From contig PLDA01000001.1 of NCBI GenBank assembly GCA_003134965.1, positions 186,001 to 250,000 of the forward strand: a stretch of DNA of 64,000 nucleotides. Reading direction: 5' to 3'. A program made the position numbers and the translations under genes. The notes beneath the pieces were generated by a model. That model ran no database searches, was not told the origin of the DNA, and saw nothing but the letters and a program-made list of their open reading frames with translations. Positions 43,714 to 51,631 of this stretch are shown here, piece after piece. Each line of letters starts with the position of its first letter. Within the stretch, counting starts at the first letter, position 1. The stretch comes from Vulcanimicrobium winogradskyi (lineage in GTDB: Bacteria > Vulcanimicrobiota > Vulcanimicrobiia > Vulcanimicrobiales > Vulcanimicrobiaceae).

Positions 43714-44201
43714 GCGACCCCGCCGTACTCCACCGCTCCAAGTGCTCGTCGAACGAGGACCGTCCCCGGCTCAGTGGCGATCAGATCGAGCGGCTTTTCG
43801 CCGCCGAGGAGGCGGTTCGGTTTTCGCAGCCAGCGCATCGCTTTGTCGAGCTCGCCGAACGCGCGCGCGGCCTCCAAAGCGAGTTGCGCGAGCCGAACCG
43901 TCCGGTCGCCTTCGGCGACGGTCAACACCGCGTCGCCGCCCTTCTTGCGCGAGATCGTTTTCTCGCTGACCCCGACGACGGATGCGAGCTCGGGCGGCGT
44001 GAATCCGATCGCGCGCAATCTCGACCAGGCCGCGGACGCGATTCCGCCGCGAATCGCCGCCGCCATATCGAGCGGACTCCCGGTTTTCGCGTCGCTGAGG
44101 TCGAGGAGCGATACGCCGGCGCGAAAGCGCTCGAGGGATCGAAGGAGCGAATCGGCAGGATCGTGCGCGCGACCGACAATTGCCTGTCTCTTAGCGGTCA
44201 T
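43710..44201 (-). CDS. Xre/MbcA/ParS-type antitoxin
   Basis: A 163-residue antitoxin. An N-terminal helix-turn-helix-like region (FTPPELASVVGVSEKTISRK) is followed by the toxin-binding domain (AQLALEAARAFGELDKAMRW and LLGGEKPLDLIATEPGTVLV), ending at ALGAVEYGGVA. It neutralises the adjacent RES toxin and probably represses its own promoter. The AT-richer stretch at 44202-44220 just upstream is the likely promoter/operator. Confidence 0.9.
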   Translation of the reverse strand: MTAKRQAIVGRAHDPADSLLRSLERFRAGVSLLDLSDAKTGSPLDMAAAIRGGIASAAWSRLRAIGFTPPELASVVGVSEKTISRKKGGDAVLTVAEGDRTVRLAQLALEAARAFGELDKAMRWLRKPNRLLGGEKPLDLIATEPGTVLVRRALGAVEYGGVA

Positions 44202-44282
44202 TTGTCCGATTCTATCACGGACGCGAGACGGGCAGCAAGGCGCTCAGGACCCCGGCGTTCGCCCGGCGAACCGCCGTTGGTC

Positions 44283-45131
44283 GTGACCGTGAAAACCTAC
44301 GCTGGCCCGTACGTCGGCAGCGATGCCGGGGCGCTCGCCGCCGCGCTCGTGCTTCGTCCGTCCGCCGCCGTCGATCAGCTGCCGCCGATCAAGGGCGAAC
44401 CCTCGCCGATCGCCGACCGCGCGCAGGAGCAGCACGCGATCTTCGTGCGCACGCTGCGCGATCGCGGGGTGACGGTCCACGAGATTCGCCCGCACACGGA
44501 GTCGCCGACCGAGACGCTCGTCGCCGACTGCGCGATCGTCCTGCCGCACGGCGCGCTGATCGCGCGCCCCTCGCAGATCGAGCGCCGCACCGAGGTCGTC
44601 GCGGTCGAGAAGCATCTCGCCGAGCTGGGGATTCCGATCGTCGGGCGCATCGAGGCGCCGGGCTTGCTCGATGCGACCGACATCGCGATCGCGCCCGGCC
44701 GCGTCTTCGTCGGCGTGCCGCGCGCGGGCAGCGGTCTGCGCCGCCGCTCGAACGAGCTGGGCCGGCGCCAGCTCGAAGCGATCGTGTCGCAACATGGATA
44801 CTCCGTCGTGGAGCTCGCCGTCGCCAACGATGTCGCGCGGCTCCGTGACGTGTTCTCGATCGTAGGATTCGACACGATCGTCGCGGCGCCCGAACGCGTC
44901 GACCTCGTCGCCGCAGCCGACCTGCGCATCGTCGAGGTCCCGCGCGGCGAAGAACTGGCCGCCGGCGTGCTCGCGCTCGGGGAGCGGCTCGTCGTCGCGA
45001 ACCTCCGTTTTCGCGAGTCGATCGCGATCATGCGTAAGGCGAAGATCTCGGTCGAGGCGATCGACCTGTGGGAGTTCGGCAAAGCCGGTTTCGGCCCGTT
45101 CTCGCTCGCCCTCGCCGTGAAGCGCGCGTAG
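44283..45131 (+). CDS. DDAH/amidinotransferase-fold protein lacking catalytic His and Cys
   Basis: This 282-residue protein resembles dimethylarginine dimethylaminohydrolase: SPTETLVADCAIVLPHGALI, ARPSQIERRTEV, RIEAPGLLDATDI and the ending LWEFGKAGFGPFSLALAV. In true DDAH the catalytic His lies in a LHLK motif and the Cys in a C-terminal SCMSL motif. Here these align with ARLR and FSLAL, and the only Cys is in VADCAIV. It is therefore predicted inactive as a hydrolase. The GTG start at 44283 is chosen over 44289; neither has a clear ribosome site. The role is unknown. Confidence 0.75.
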   Translation: MTVKTYAGPYVGSDAGALAAALVLRPSAAVDQLPPIKGEPSPIADRAQEQHAIFVRTLRDRGVTVHEIRPHTESPTETLVADCAIVLPHGALIARPSQIERRTEVVAVEKHLAELGIPIVGRIEAPGLLDATDIAIAPGRVFVGVPRAGSGLRRRSNELGRRQLEAIVSQHGYSVVELAVANDVARLRDVFSIVGFDTIVAAPERVDLVAAADLRIVEVPRGEELAAGVLALGERLVVANLRFRESIAIMRKAKISVEAIDLWEFGKAGFGPFSLALAVKRA

Positions 45132-45145
45132 GCGCGCGCGAAACC

Positions 45146-45883
45146 GTGCGAGTCGCGATCCTCTCGGATATCCACGGCAACGTCCACGCCCTCGAGTGCT
45201 GTCTCTACGATCTCGCCTCGCGCGGCGGCGCGGACGTCATCGTCGCGGCGGGCGACCTGTGCCTCGACGGCCCTCGGCCGAAGGAAGTCCTGAAACGGCT
45301 GCGCACGTCGGGCGCCCGCTGCTTGCGCGGGAACACCGATCGGATGGTCGGCGAAGGCGATCTCGCGCAGCTCGATCCGGAGGATGCACGCGGCGTCGCG
45401 TGGGTGCGCGAACGGATCGGCGGCGAGTGGACCCGCTGGCTCGCCGAGCTGCCGTTCTCGATCGCGTTCGGTGACGGCGAGGACGGGCTGCTGATCTGCC
45501 ACGCGAACCCGAAGAACGACGACGGGCACGTCTGGCCCGACGCCTACGACGACACGCTCGAGCAGTGCTTCGACGGCGTTTCGCAGCGCACGATCGCGTT
45601 CGGACATCTGCACCTCCCCTACGTGCGCGTCTGGCGCGGGCGGACGCTGGTCAACGTTGCGTCCGCCGGCTTGCCGAAGGACGGCGATCCGCGGGCGCAC
45701 TACGCGCTCCTCACCCAGCGCAGCGGCGGCTGGGAAGTGCAGTCGCGGCGCGTCGCGTTCGACGTGGAGAAGGTCGCGCGCCAGTTGCGCAAGAGCGGGA
45801 TCCCCGACCTCGAGAAGCGGCTGGCCACGCTGCACCGGCATCGCTACGCGCAGCTCGGGCCGCCGGGCGCCGTCATTCCGTGA
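45146..45883 (+). CDS. metallophosphoesterase (YfcE/MJ0936-like)
   Basis: A 245-residue calcineurin-like phosphoesterase. Metal-binding motifs are ILSDIHGNVHALE, AAGDLCLDGP, LRGNTDRM (GN with Asp rather than His), ICHANP and FGHLHLPYVR. Such enzymes cleave phosphodiesters or phosphomonoesters; the target is not predictable. The GTG start at 45146 gives the conserved VAILSDIHG at the terminus. It overlaps the ABC ATPase by GTGA, so it is co-translated with an exporter. Confidence 0.9.
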   Translation: MRVAILSDIHGNVHALECCLYDLASRGGADVIVAAGDLCLDGPRPKEVLKRLRTSGARCLRGNTDRMVGEGDLAQLDPEDARGVAWVRERIGGEWTRWLAELPFSIAFGDGEDGLLICHANPKNDDGHVWPDAYDDTLEQCFDGVSQRTIAFGHLHLPYVRVWRGRTLVNVASAGLPKDGDPRAHYALLTQRSGGWEVQSRRVAFDVEKVARQLRKSGIPDLEKRLATLHRHRYAQLGPPGAVIP

Positions 45884-46605
45884 GCGGAACGGTCCCCGCC
45901 CTGCGCATCGAGCGTCTGGTCAAGCGCTACGGCGATTTCACCGCCGTCGACGGGATCTCGTTCGAGGTCGCCGAGGGTGAGTTCTTCGGGCTGCTCGGCC
46001 CGAACGGCGCCGGCAAGACGACGACGATCAACGCGATCGTCGGGCTGGCGCACATCACCGGCGGATCGATCTCGCTGTTCGGATACGACACCGTGCGGGA
46101 CTGGCGGACGGCGCGCCGTCAGGTCGGTCTAGCGCCGCAGGAATACAACTTCGACCGCTACCTCAACATCCGCGACGTGCTGATCTTTCAGGCCGGCTAT
46201 TACGGCATTCGCGGCAAGGCGGTCGAACGGCGTGCCGACATGCTGCTCGAGCGGTTCGATCTCGCCTCGAAGGCGAAGCTCGTCTACACCAAGCTCTCGG
46301 GCGGGATGAAGCGCCGGCTGACGCTGGCGCGCGCGCTGATCCACGAACCGCGGCTGGTGATCCTCGACGAGCCGACCGCCGGCGTCGACGTCGAGCTGCG
46401 CCTCGAGCTGTGGTCGATGCTGCGCGAGCTGAACACCAAGGGCACGACGATCATCCTCACCACGCACTATCTCGAAGAAGCGGAAGAGCTCTGCGACCGG
46501 ATCGGGATCATCCAGGCCGGGAAGCTCGTCGCGCTCGAGGCGACGCAAAAGCTCATCGGCGACGGCTCGCTGCAGGATGTGTTCCTGGAGCTGACCCGGC
46601 GATGA
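45880..46605 (+). CDS. ABC-2-type exporter ATP-binding protein
   Basis: This 241-residue ATPase has Walker A GLLGPNGAGKTTTI, Q-loop LAPQEYNF, signature KLSGGMKRRLTLARALI, Walker B LVILDEPTAGVD and H-loop TTHYLEEAEELCDRI. The close match to the NodI/CcmA-like drug and polysaccharide exporter branch agrees with the membrane subunit encoded next, joined by an ATGA overlap. Its GTG start overlaps the phosphoesterase stop. Confidence 0.95.
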   Translation: MSGTVPALRIERLVKRYGDFTAVDGISFEVAEGEFFGLLGPNGAGKTTTINAIVGLAHITGGSISLFGYDTVRDWRTARRQVGLAPQEYNFDRYLNIRDVLIFQAGYYGIRGKAVERRADMLLERFDLASKAKLVYTKLSGGMKRRLTLARALIHEPRLVILDEPTAGVDVELRLELWSMLRELNTKGTTIILTTHYLEEAEELCDRIGIIQAGKLVALEATQKLIGDGSLQDVFLELTRR

Positions 46606-47372
46606 TCGCGAACGCCGTCGGGTTCCAGACGCTGGTCAAGCGCGAGATGGTGCGCACGTTCTCGATCATCAACCAGGTCATCTGGCCGCCGGTGATCCAG
46701 ACGCTGCTGTACGTGTTCGTCTTCGGCTTCGGCCTCGGCAGCCGGTTCAACAACAACGTGAACGGCGTCCCGTACGCGCAGTTCCTGATACCCGGACTCA
46801 TCATGCTGCAGCTGATCGACCAGACGTACAGCGAGAGCTCCTCGTCGGTGTTCCAAGGGCGCTTCATGAACTCGATCCAGGAACTGCTGATCGCACCGCT
46901 CTCGGCGATCGAGATGGTCCTCGGGTACGTCGTAGCCGGTGTCGTGCGCGCGGTTTTCATCGCGCTGCTGATCACGGGGCTCGGCGCGCTGCTCGTTCAC
47001 GCCTACCCGACGAACTGGGGCCTCTACCTGCTCACGATCGTGCTGGTAGCGGTGCTGTTCTCCTCGCTCGGGATCATCTTTGGGCTGATGGCCGAGAAGT
47101 TCGACCACATCGCAGTGCTGACGACGTTTTTCATCACCCCGCTCGTCTTCGTCGGCGGCGTGTTCACCTCGCTCCAGATGCTCCCGCCGGTGCTCCAGAA
47201 GATCTCGCTGGTGAACCCGATGTTCTACATGATCGACGTCTTTCGCAACAGCTACATCGGCACCGGCGACGTCTCGCTGTGGCTCTCCCTCTCGGTCGTC
47301 ACGCTGTTCGCCGCCGCGGCGTTCGCGGTCGCCCTGGGGATGACCGCTGCCGGCTACAAGCTGCGGACCTGA
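46602..47372 (+). CDS. ABC-2-type exporter permease
   Basis: This 256-residue membrane subunit has six helices and the ABC-2 pattern: TLVKREMVRTFSIINQVIWP, the loop SSSSVFQGRFMNSIQELLIA and FFITPLVFVGGVFTSLQML, followed by NPMFYMIDVFRNSYIG. It resembles the NodJ/KpsM-type branch that exports drugs, lipids or polysaccharides. It pairs with the preceding ATPase. The cargo is unknown. Confidence 0.94.
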   Translation: MIANAVGFQTLVKREMVRTFSIINQVIWPPVIQTLLYVFVFGFGLGSRFNNNVNGVPYAQFLIPGLIMLQLIDQTYSESSSSVFQGRFMNSIQELLIAPLSAIEMVLGYVVAGVVRAVFIALLITGLGALLVHAYPTNWGLYLLTIVLVAVLFSSLGIIFGLMAEKFDHIAVLTTFFITPLVFVGGVFTSLQMLPPVLQKISLVNPMFYMIDVFRNSYIGTGDVSLWLSLSVVTLFAAAAFAVALGMTAAGYKLRT

Positions 47373-47463
47373 TCGCCTCGGCCGGCGGGCCTCGCCAGGG
47401 GGGACCCGGCCGCGCAGCGTAGCTGAGATCGGAATTCGCTCGACCGTAAAAGGGGTGCATACT

Positions 47464-48105
47464 ATGCGGTGGTGGCCGATCGTTCTCGTGCTGGTTCTCG
47501 TCGCGCTGGGATCGCGGGCGCAGCCGCCGCCGGCGTTCGCCGCGCCGGCCGCTGCGGTGCCCGGGCCGGTCGTGACGGTCCCGCCGGATTACCGCAGCTG
47601 GGTGTACGCGAGCGCGTCGCTGGCGCTGTCGTATCCCGACGAGGAGGCGAAGCTGACGACGCTCGCGCGCGCGCACCTTCCGCCGGCGAAGACCGCCGAT
47701 CAGAAGCCGGCTTTTCAAAACGTGTTCGTTACTCCGGAGGCGTATCGGGCGTTCGTTCAGACCGGGCATTGGCCGGACAAGACGATGTTCGTTCTCGAAG
47801 TCCGGACGAGCGTCGCACGGCAGTCGAAGTTCTTGGCGCCGGGCGGGCTCTACCAGGGCGATATCGTCGCGATGCGGATGGAGATGCGAGACGACGCGCG
47901 ATATCCTTCGAAATGGGCATGGTTCAACTTCGAGCAGAACAACGGCGCCTGGCGTCCCACCCTGCCGCAGCCGGAGCCCGCGAAGAACTGCCTACAGTGC
48001 CACGCCGACCACGGTGCCGTCGACGACTCGTTCACCCAGTTCTACCCAACGCTCTTCGCAATCGCGAAAGCAAAAGGAACGGTCAAACCCAACTACGCGA
48101 AATAG
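47464..48105 (+). CDS. cytochrome P460-family periplasmic c-type heme protein
   Basis: A 213-residue exported protein with signal MRWWPIVLVLVLVALGSRAQ. AAAAGGGG (47448-47455) lies 8 nt before ATG 47464; an upstream in-frame GTG falls inside that site. The P460 pattern is YRSWVYASASLALSY, QNVFVTPEAYRAFVQTGHWP and the heme site CLQCHADHGAVDDSF (CxxCH). Some family members oxidise hydroxylamine or nitric oxide; many are uncharacterised. Two TlpA-like thiol proteins follow and could help keep its heme cysteines reduced. Confidence 0.88.
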   Translation: MRWWPIVLVLVLVALGSRAQPPPAFAAPAAAVPGPVVTVPPDYRSWVYASASLALSYPDEEAKLTTLARAHLPPAKTADQKPAFQNVFVTPEAYRAFVQTGHWPDKTMFVLEVRTSVARQSKFLAPGGLYQGDIVAMRMEMRDDARYPSKWAWFNFEQNNGAWRPTLPQPEPAKNCLQCHADHGAVDDSFTQFYPTLFAIAKAKGTVKPNYAK

Positions 48106-48143
48106 GCGCAACTTCCGTTTGAGGGAGGGCGTCCCAAGAACGT

Positions 48144-49760
48144 ATGAAGCGACTCGCAGCGTGGCTGCTCGCCTGCGCGTTCGGCTTCGGCCTCGGCCTC
48201 GCTCCGCGGCCGGCGGCCGCGCAACTGCCCGGGCCGGTCGTGGGGCAGTCGGCTCCGGCGTTCACCCTGGCGACGACCACCGGCAAGACCGTGCGCCTGG
48301 CGGACTATCGCGGGAAAACGCTGGTCGTCAACGTGTGGGGGTCGTGGTGTCCGCCGTGCCGGCTGGAGACGCCGGATCTCGTTGCTGAAGCGAAGGCCGA
48401 CGTAGCGCGCGGGGTCGCGTTCCTTGGCGTCGACACGACCGAGACGGCGGAGGTAGTGCGGGCGTTCGTCGCCGCCAAGGGCGTCCCGTACGTGCAAGCG
48501 GTCACGACCGGCACGAGCGCGTTCGCGAAGGCGTACGATATCCGCAACTATCCGACGACCCTTATCATCGGGCCGGACGGCGTGCTGCGCGCGCGTCACG
48601 CCGACAACATTCTGCCGCGCGCGCAGCTGCATGCCTACATCGTCGCTGCGCAGCACGGCACGAGCGCTCCGCTGAGCACGGCATTCCAAACGCAGCTCGA
48701 CGCGCTCCTCGATCCGGCGCAGTATTCGTTCGCGGGCGACGCTCCGTCGATCCGAGCGACCGCGCTCAGGGCAGTCGCCGCGATCACCAAGGCGGACGAT
48801 CTGCAGGACGACGCGATGAACGACCTCGCGCGCGATCACGACCTCATCAAGACCCAGTCCGAACAGCAAACCCTGCGCGCCGCCGTGATCGCGGCGCTGG
48901 CGCCGGTCGCGGCGGCGGACGCCGACTTGGCGCTGCTCGCGCGGTTGCGCGGCGACGAAGCGGCCGCGCTCGGAAGGTGGGCCGACGCCGACGCTGACTA
49001 CGCCGAAGCGTTGAAGCACGCTCCGGGCGACTCGGACGCGCTCCACGGTCAGGCGTACGCCGTCTCGCATCTCGGCGACGACGCGCGCGTCGCCGCGATC
49101 GACGCGCAGATCGCCGAGCGCGAGCCGTCGTATTCCGCTTACGTGACGCTCGGCCGTGCGCTGGCGAAAGCCGGCGACGTTGCGAAAGGCGAGGCGAGCT
49201 TCGAGCGCGCGCTCACGCTCGCGGCGGGGAATCCCGTACGGCTCGCGTGGAGCAACCTCTACTACGGGCGCATGGAGACGAGCGTGGGCAACCGCGACAA
49301 GGCGCGCGCCGCGTTCGCGCGCGCCGCGGCCGCAGCGGCGACGATCCCGAAGAACGATCCGCACCGCGCGTGGTACGCGGAGCAGGCGCAGGAAGGCGCG
49401 GTCGCGCTCGATATTGTCCGCGGTGCGCGCCCCGCGCTCTCGCTCGCGCCCTGGACCGGTCCCGATCTCCCGGGCTCGATCGAGAGCACGTTCAAGTACC
49501 GTCTCGTCGTCACCGGGGTTCCCGGTGCGAAGCTGACGCTGACGGTGGGCGGCCTCCCGCAGCACTGGATCGGATCGTTCTGCACCGACCGGGTCTGCGC
49601 GCCGTTCCGCAGCGCGATCGTCGTCCCGGCGAACGGCGTCAAGGTCGTCGAGTTCCAGGTCGTCCCGACCACCGAGCACAAGGGACCGGTCAACGTTCGC
49701 ATCGACGCCGCGAGCGGCGGACGGACCGTCGCGACGGTCGGCACCGTCGCCAACGTTTAA
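48144..49760 (+). CDS. TlpA-like thioredoxin fused to TPR repeats, paralogue A
   Basis: A 538-residue exported protein (signal MKRLAAWLLACAFGFGLGLA). Residues 30-175 are a TlpA/ResA-type redoxin with active site WGSWCPPCRLETPDL and cis-Pro segment IRNYPTTLIIGPDG. A helical region with TPR-like units follows (ALLARLRGDEAAALGRWADA, YVTLGRALAKAGDVAKGEAS). A C-terminal beta domain (about 440-538) has two cysteines in SFCTDRVCAPF. It probably passes electrons to periplasmic or heme-protein disulfides. The gene is a tandem duplicate of the next. Confidence 0.87.
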   Translation: MKRLAAWLLACAFGFGLGLAPRPAAAQLPGPVVGQSAPAFTLATTTGKTVRLADYRGKTLVVNVWGSWCPPCRLETPDLVAEAKADVARGVAFLGVDTTETAEVVRAFVAAKGVPYVQAVTTGTSAFAKAYDIRNYPTTLIIGPDGVLRARHADNILPRAQLHAYIVAAQHGTSAPLSTAFQTQLDALLDPAQYSFAGDAPSIRATALRAVAAITKADDLQDDAMNDLARDHDLIKTQSEQQTLRAAVIAALAPVAAADADLALLARLRGDEAAALGRWADADADYAEALKHAPGDSDALHGQAYAVSHLGDDARVAAIDAQIAEREPSYSAYVTLGRALAKAGDVAKGEASFERALTLAAGNPVRLAWSNLYYGRMETSVGNRDKARAAFARAAAAAATIPKNDPHRAWYAEQAQEGAVALDIVRGARPALSLAPWTGPDLPGSIESTFKYRLVVTGVPGAKLTLTVGGLPQHWIGSFCTDRVCAPFRSAIVVPANGVKVVEFQVVPTTEHKGPVNVRIDAASGGRTVATVGTVANV

Positions 49761-49767
49761 GGAACAC

Positions 49768-51348
49768 ATGCTGCACGCGATCATCGCCGCGACCGCGCTC
49801 GCCCTCACCGGGCCGCAGGTCGGTTCGCCGGCGCCGGACTTCCACCTGACCACGCTCGACGGCAAGCACGTCACACTGGCCGACTTTCGCGGCAAGACGC
49901 TGGTGCTGAACGACTGGGCGACGTGGTGTCCGCCGTGCCGCGAAGAGACCCCAGACTTGATCGCGTCGGCGAAGAAGCTGAGCGGCAAGGGTGACGTCGT
50001 GTTCCTCGGCGTCGACTCGACCGAGGCGGCGCCGATCGTGCGCGCGTTCGTCGCCGCGAAAGCAATGCCGTACGCGCAGGCGATCGACGGCGACAAAGCG
50101 TTTTCGAAAGCGTACGACGTGCGGGCCTTTCCGACGACGTTCGTGATCTCGCCGGACGGCATACTGCGCGCTCGCTACGTCGGCAACGTCACCCCGCAGA
50201 TTCTGGCAGGTTTCGTCGGCGACGCGCGCGCCGGACGCAACGGCGTGCTCGCAACCGACGCGCAGAAGAAGATCGACGCGCTCCTCGATCCGGCGAAGTT
50301 TGCGTTCGACGGCGACGCGGCGACGATCCGTCGCGTGGCGAAGACGGTGCTGATGGCGATCGAGGCCGCCGACGCCGTCGAGGGCGACACCGACTATCTG
50401 CGCACCCAATCCGAAGAGAACGCGCTCCGCGACACCGAGATCGCGCTGCTCGATCCCGTCGCCGAGACCGACGAGAGCAAAGTGCTGCTCGCGCAGCTCC
50501 AGGGCGACGCGGCCTATACGCGCGAGGAGTGGCCGCAGGCGCTGGCCGCCTACGAGCGCGGTCTGGCGCTGGCCCCCGACGACGAGGATCTGCTCGGCGG
50601 CTACGCGACGGCACTGCACGCGAGCGGCGACGACGTGCGCGCCACCGACGTCTACAACAAGATCGCGAAGATCGATCCCAGCGTCGACAACCTGGTTTCG
50701 CTCGGGGTCAGTGCCGGTGACGCGAAGCACTTCAACGACGCTGCGGTTGCGTTCGCACAGGCGATCGGAACCGCGCGCGCCGCCGTAAAGGCCAAGCCCA
50801 CCGATCCCAAACGTATCCGCAAGCTGGCCTGGGCTCACCTGTACGAAGGCCGCATGTACGTGAAAGCCGGCGAGCCGGAGAAGGCGCGCGCCGCGTTCGC
50901 ACAAACCTCGGCGTGGACGGCGAAGCTTCCGAAGACCGACGCGCGCTACGCGATGTACCTCGAGGAAGCGCAGGAGGCGACCGTCGCGCTCGACGTCGCG
51001 CACCCGGCCGGCAAGACCGCGATCTCGCTGGCGCTCTGGACCGGGCCGGACCTGCCCGGCTCGGTGGCGAGCACCTACAAGTATCGTCTCGTCGTCGCGG
51101 GGACCCCGGGCAAAACGGTCGCGCTCGCCGCCGGCGGCTTGCCGAAGCACTGGGTGGCATCGTTCTGCAGCGACCGCCAGTGTGCGCCGTTTCGCACGAT
51201 CGTGGCGCTCCCGGCGTCGGGCGTGAAGGTGATCGAGTTCCAGGTGATCCCGCAGTCGGCGGCACCGAGCGAGCCGACGATTCGGGTCGATGGGGACGGC
51301 GCGAGCGCGAGCGTCAAGATCGGGGGGTTCCGGCCCAGCCCGGCGTAA
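49768..51348 (+). CDS. TlpA-like thioredoxin fused to TPR repeats, paralogue B
   Basis: This 526-residue paralogue of the preceding protein lies 7 nt downstream. The redoxin active site is WATWCPPCREETPDL and the fold ends IRAF-like with VRAFPTTFVISPDG. TPR-like repeats follow, and the same C-terminal domain has SFCSDRQCAPF. The signal peptide is very short (MLHAIIAATALALTGPQVG), so export is less certain than for paralogue A. Identical architecture indicates a whole-gene duplication; divergence suggests different partners. Confidence 0.87.
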   Translation: MLHAIIAATALALTGPQVGSPAPDFHLTTLDGKHVTLADFRGKTLVLNDWATWCPPCREETPDLIASAKKLSGKGDVVFLGVDSTEAAPIVRAFVAAKAMPYAQAIDGDKAFSKAYDVRAFPTTFVISPDGILRARYVGNVTPQILAGFVGDARAGRNGVLATDAQKKIDALLDPAKFAFDGDAATIRRVAKTVLMAIEAADAVEGDTDYLRTQSEENALRDTEIALLDPVAETDESKVLLAQLQGDAAYTREEWPQALAAYERGLALAPDDEDLLGGYATALHASGDDVRATDVYNKIAKIDPSVDNLVSLGVSAGDAKHFNDAAVAFAQAIGTARAAVKAKPTDPKRIRKLAWAHLYEGRMYVKAGEPEKARAAFAQTSAWTAKLPKTDARYAMYLEEAQEATVALDVAHPAGKTAISLALWTGPDLPGSVASTYKYRLVVAGTPGKTVALAAGGLPKHWVASFCSDRQCAPFRTIVALPASGVKVIEFQVIPQSAAPSEPTIRVDGDGASASVKIGGFRPSPA

Positions 51349-51385
51349 CTTCCCAGGGCCCGCCCGGTACGGACGGGCGTCAACG

Positions 51386-51607
51386 GTGGAAAGGCTGGAA
51401 GCCATCACGGACGAGGTCGTCGGGAAGGTCGGGCGCGTGACGGGGACCGTCGGTCCTGGACGGGTCGGCGAAGTCATGCTCGCGGTGCGGGGCGGGAGCG
51501 AACATTTCCACGCCCACCCCTGCGACCCCAAGACCATCCCGGTCGGCACCCGCGTCGTGGTCGTCGAGTACTATCCGCCGCGGACGGTAATCGTCGCCGA
51601 GGCGTAA
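51386..51607 (+). CDS. small NfeD-like OB-fold protein
   Basis: This 73-residue protein starts at GTG 51386; the frame runs upstream into the previous gene without a better start. VVGKVGRVTGTVGPGRVGEV and GTRVVVVEYYPPRTVIV resemble the C-terminal soluble OB domain of NfeD proteins, here without the membrane part. NfeD proteins accompany flotillins, and the next gene is a flotillin, which supports the call. The role is probably structural in flotillin-containing membrane patches. Confidence 0.65.
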   Translation: MERLEAITDEVVGKVGRVTGTVGPGRVGEVMLAVRGGSEHFHAHPCDPKTIPVGTRVVVVEYYPPRTVIVAEA

Positions 51608-51631
51608 GACGCCCGGCGCGGGAGGAAATAC

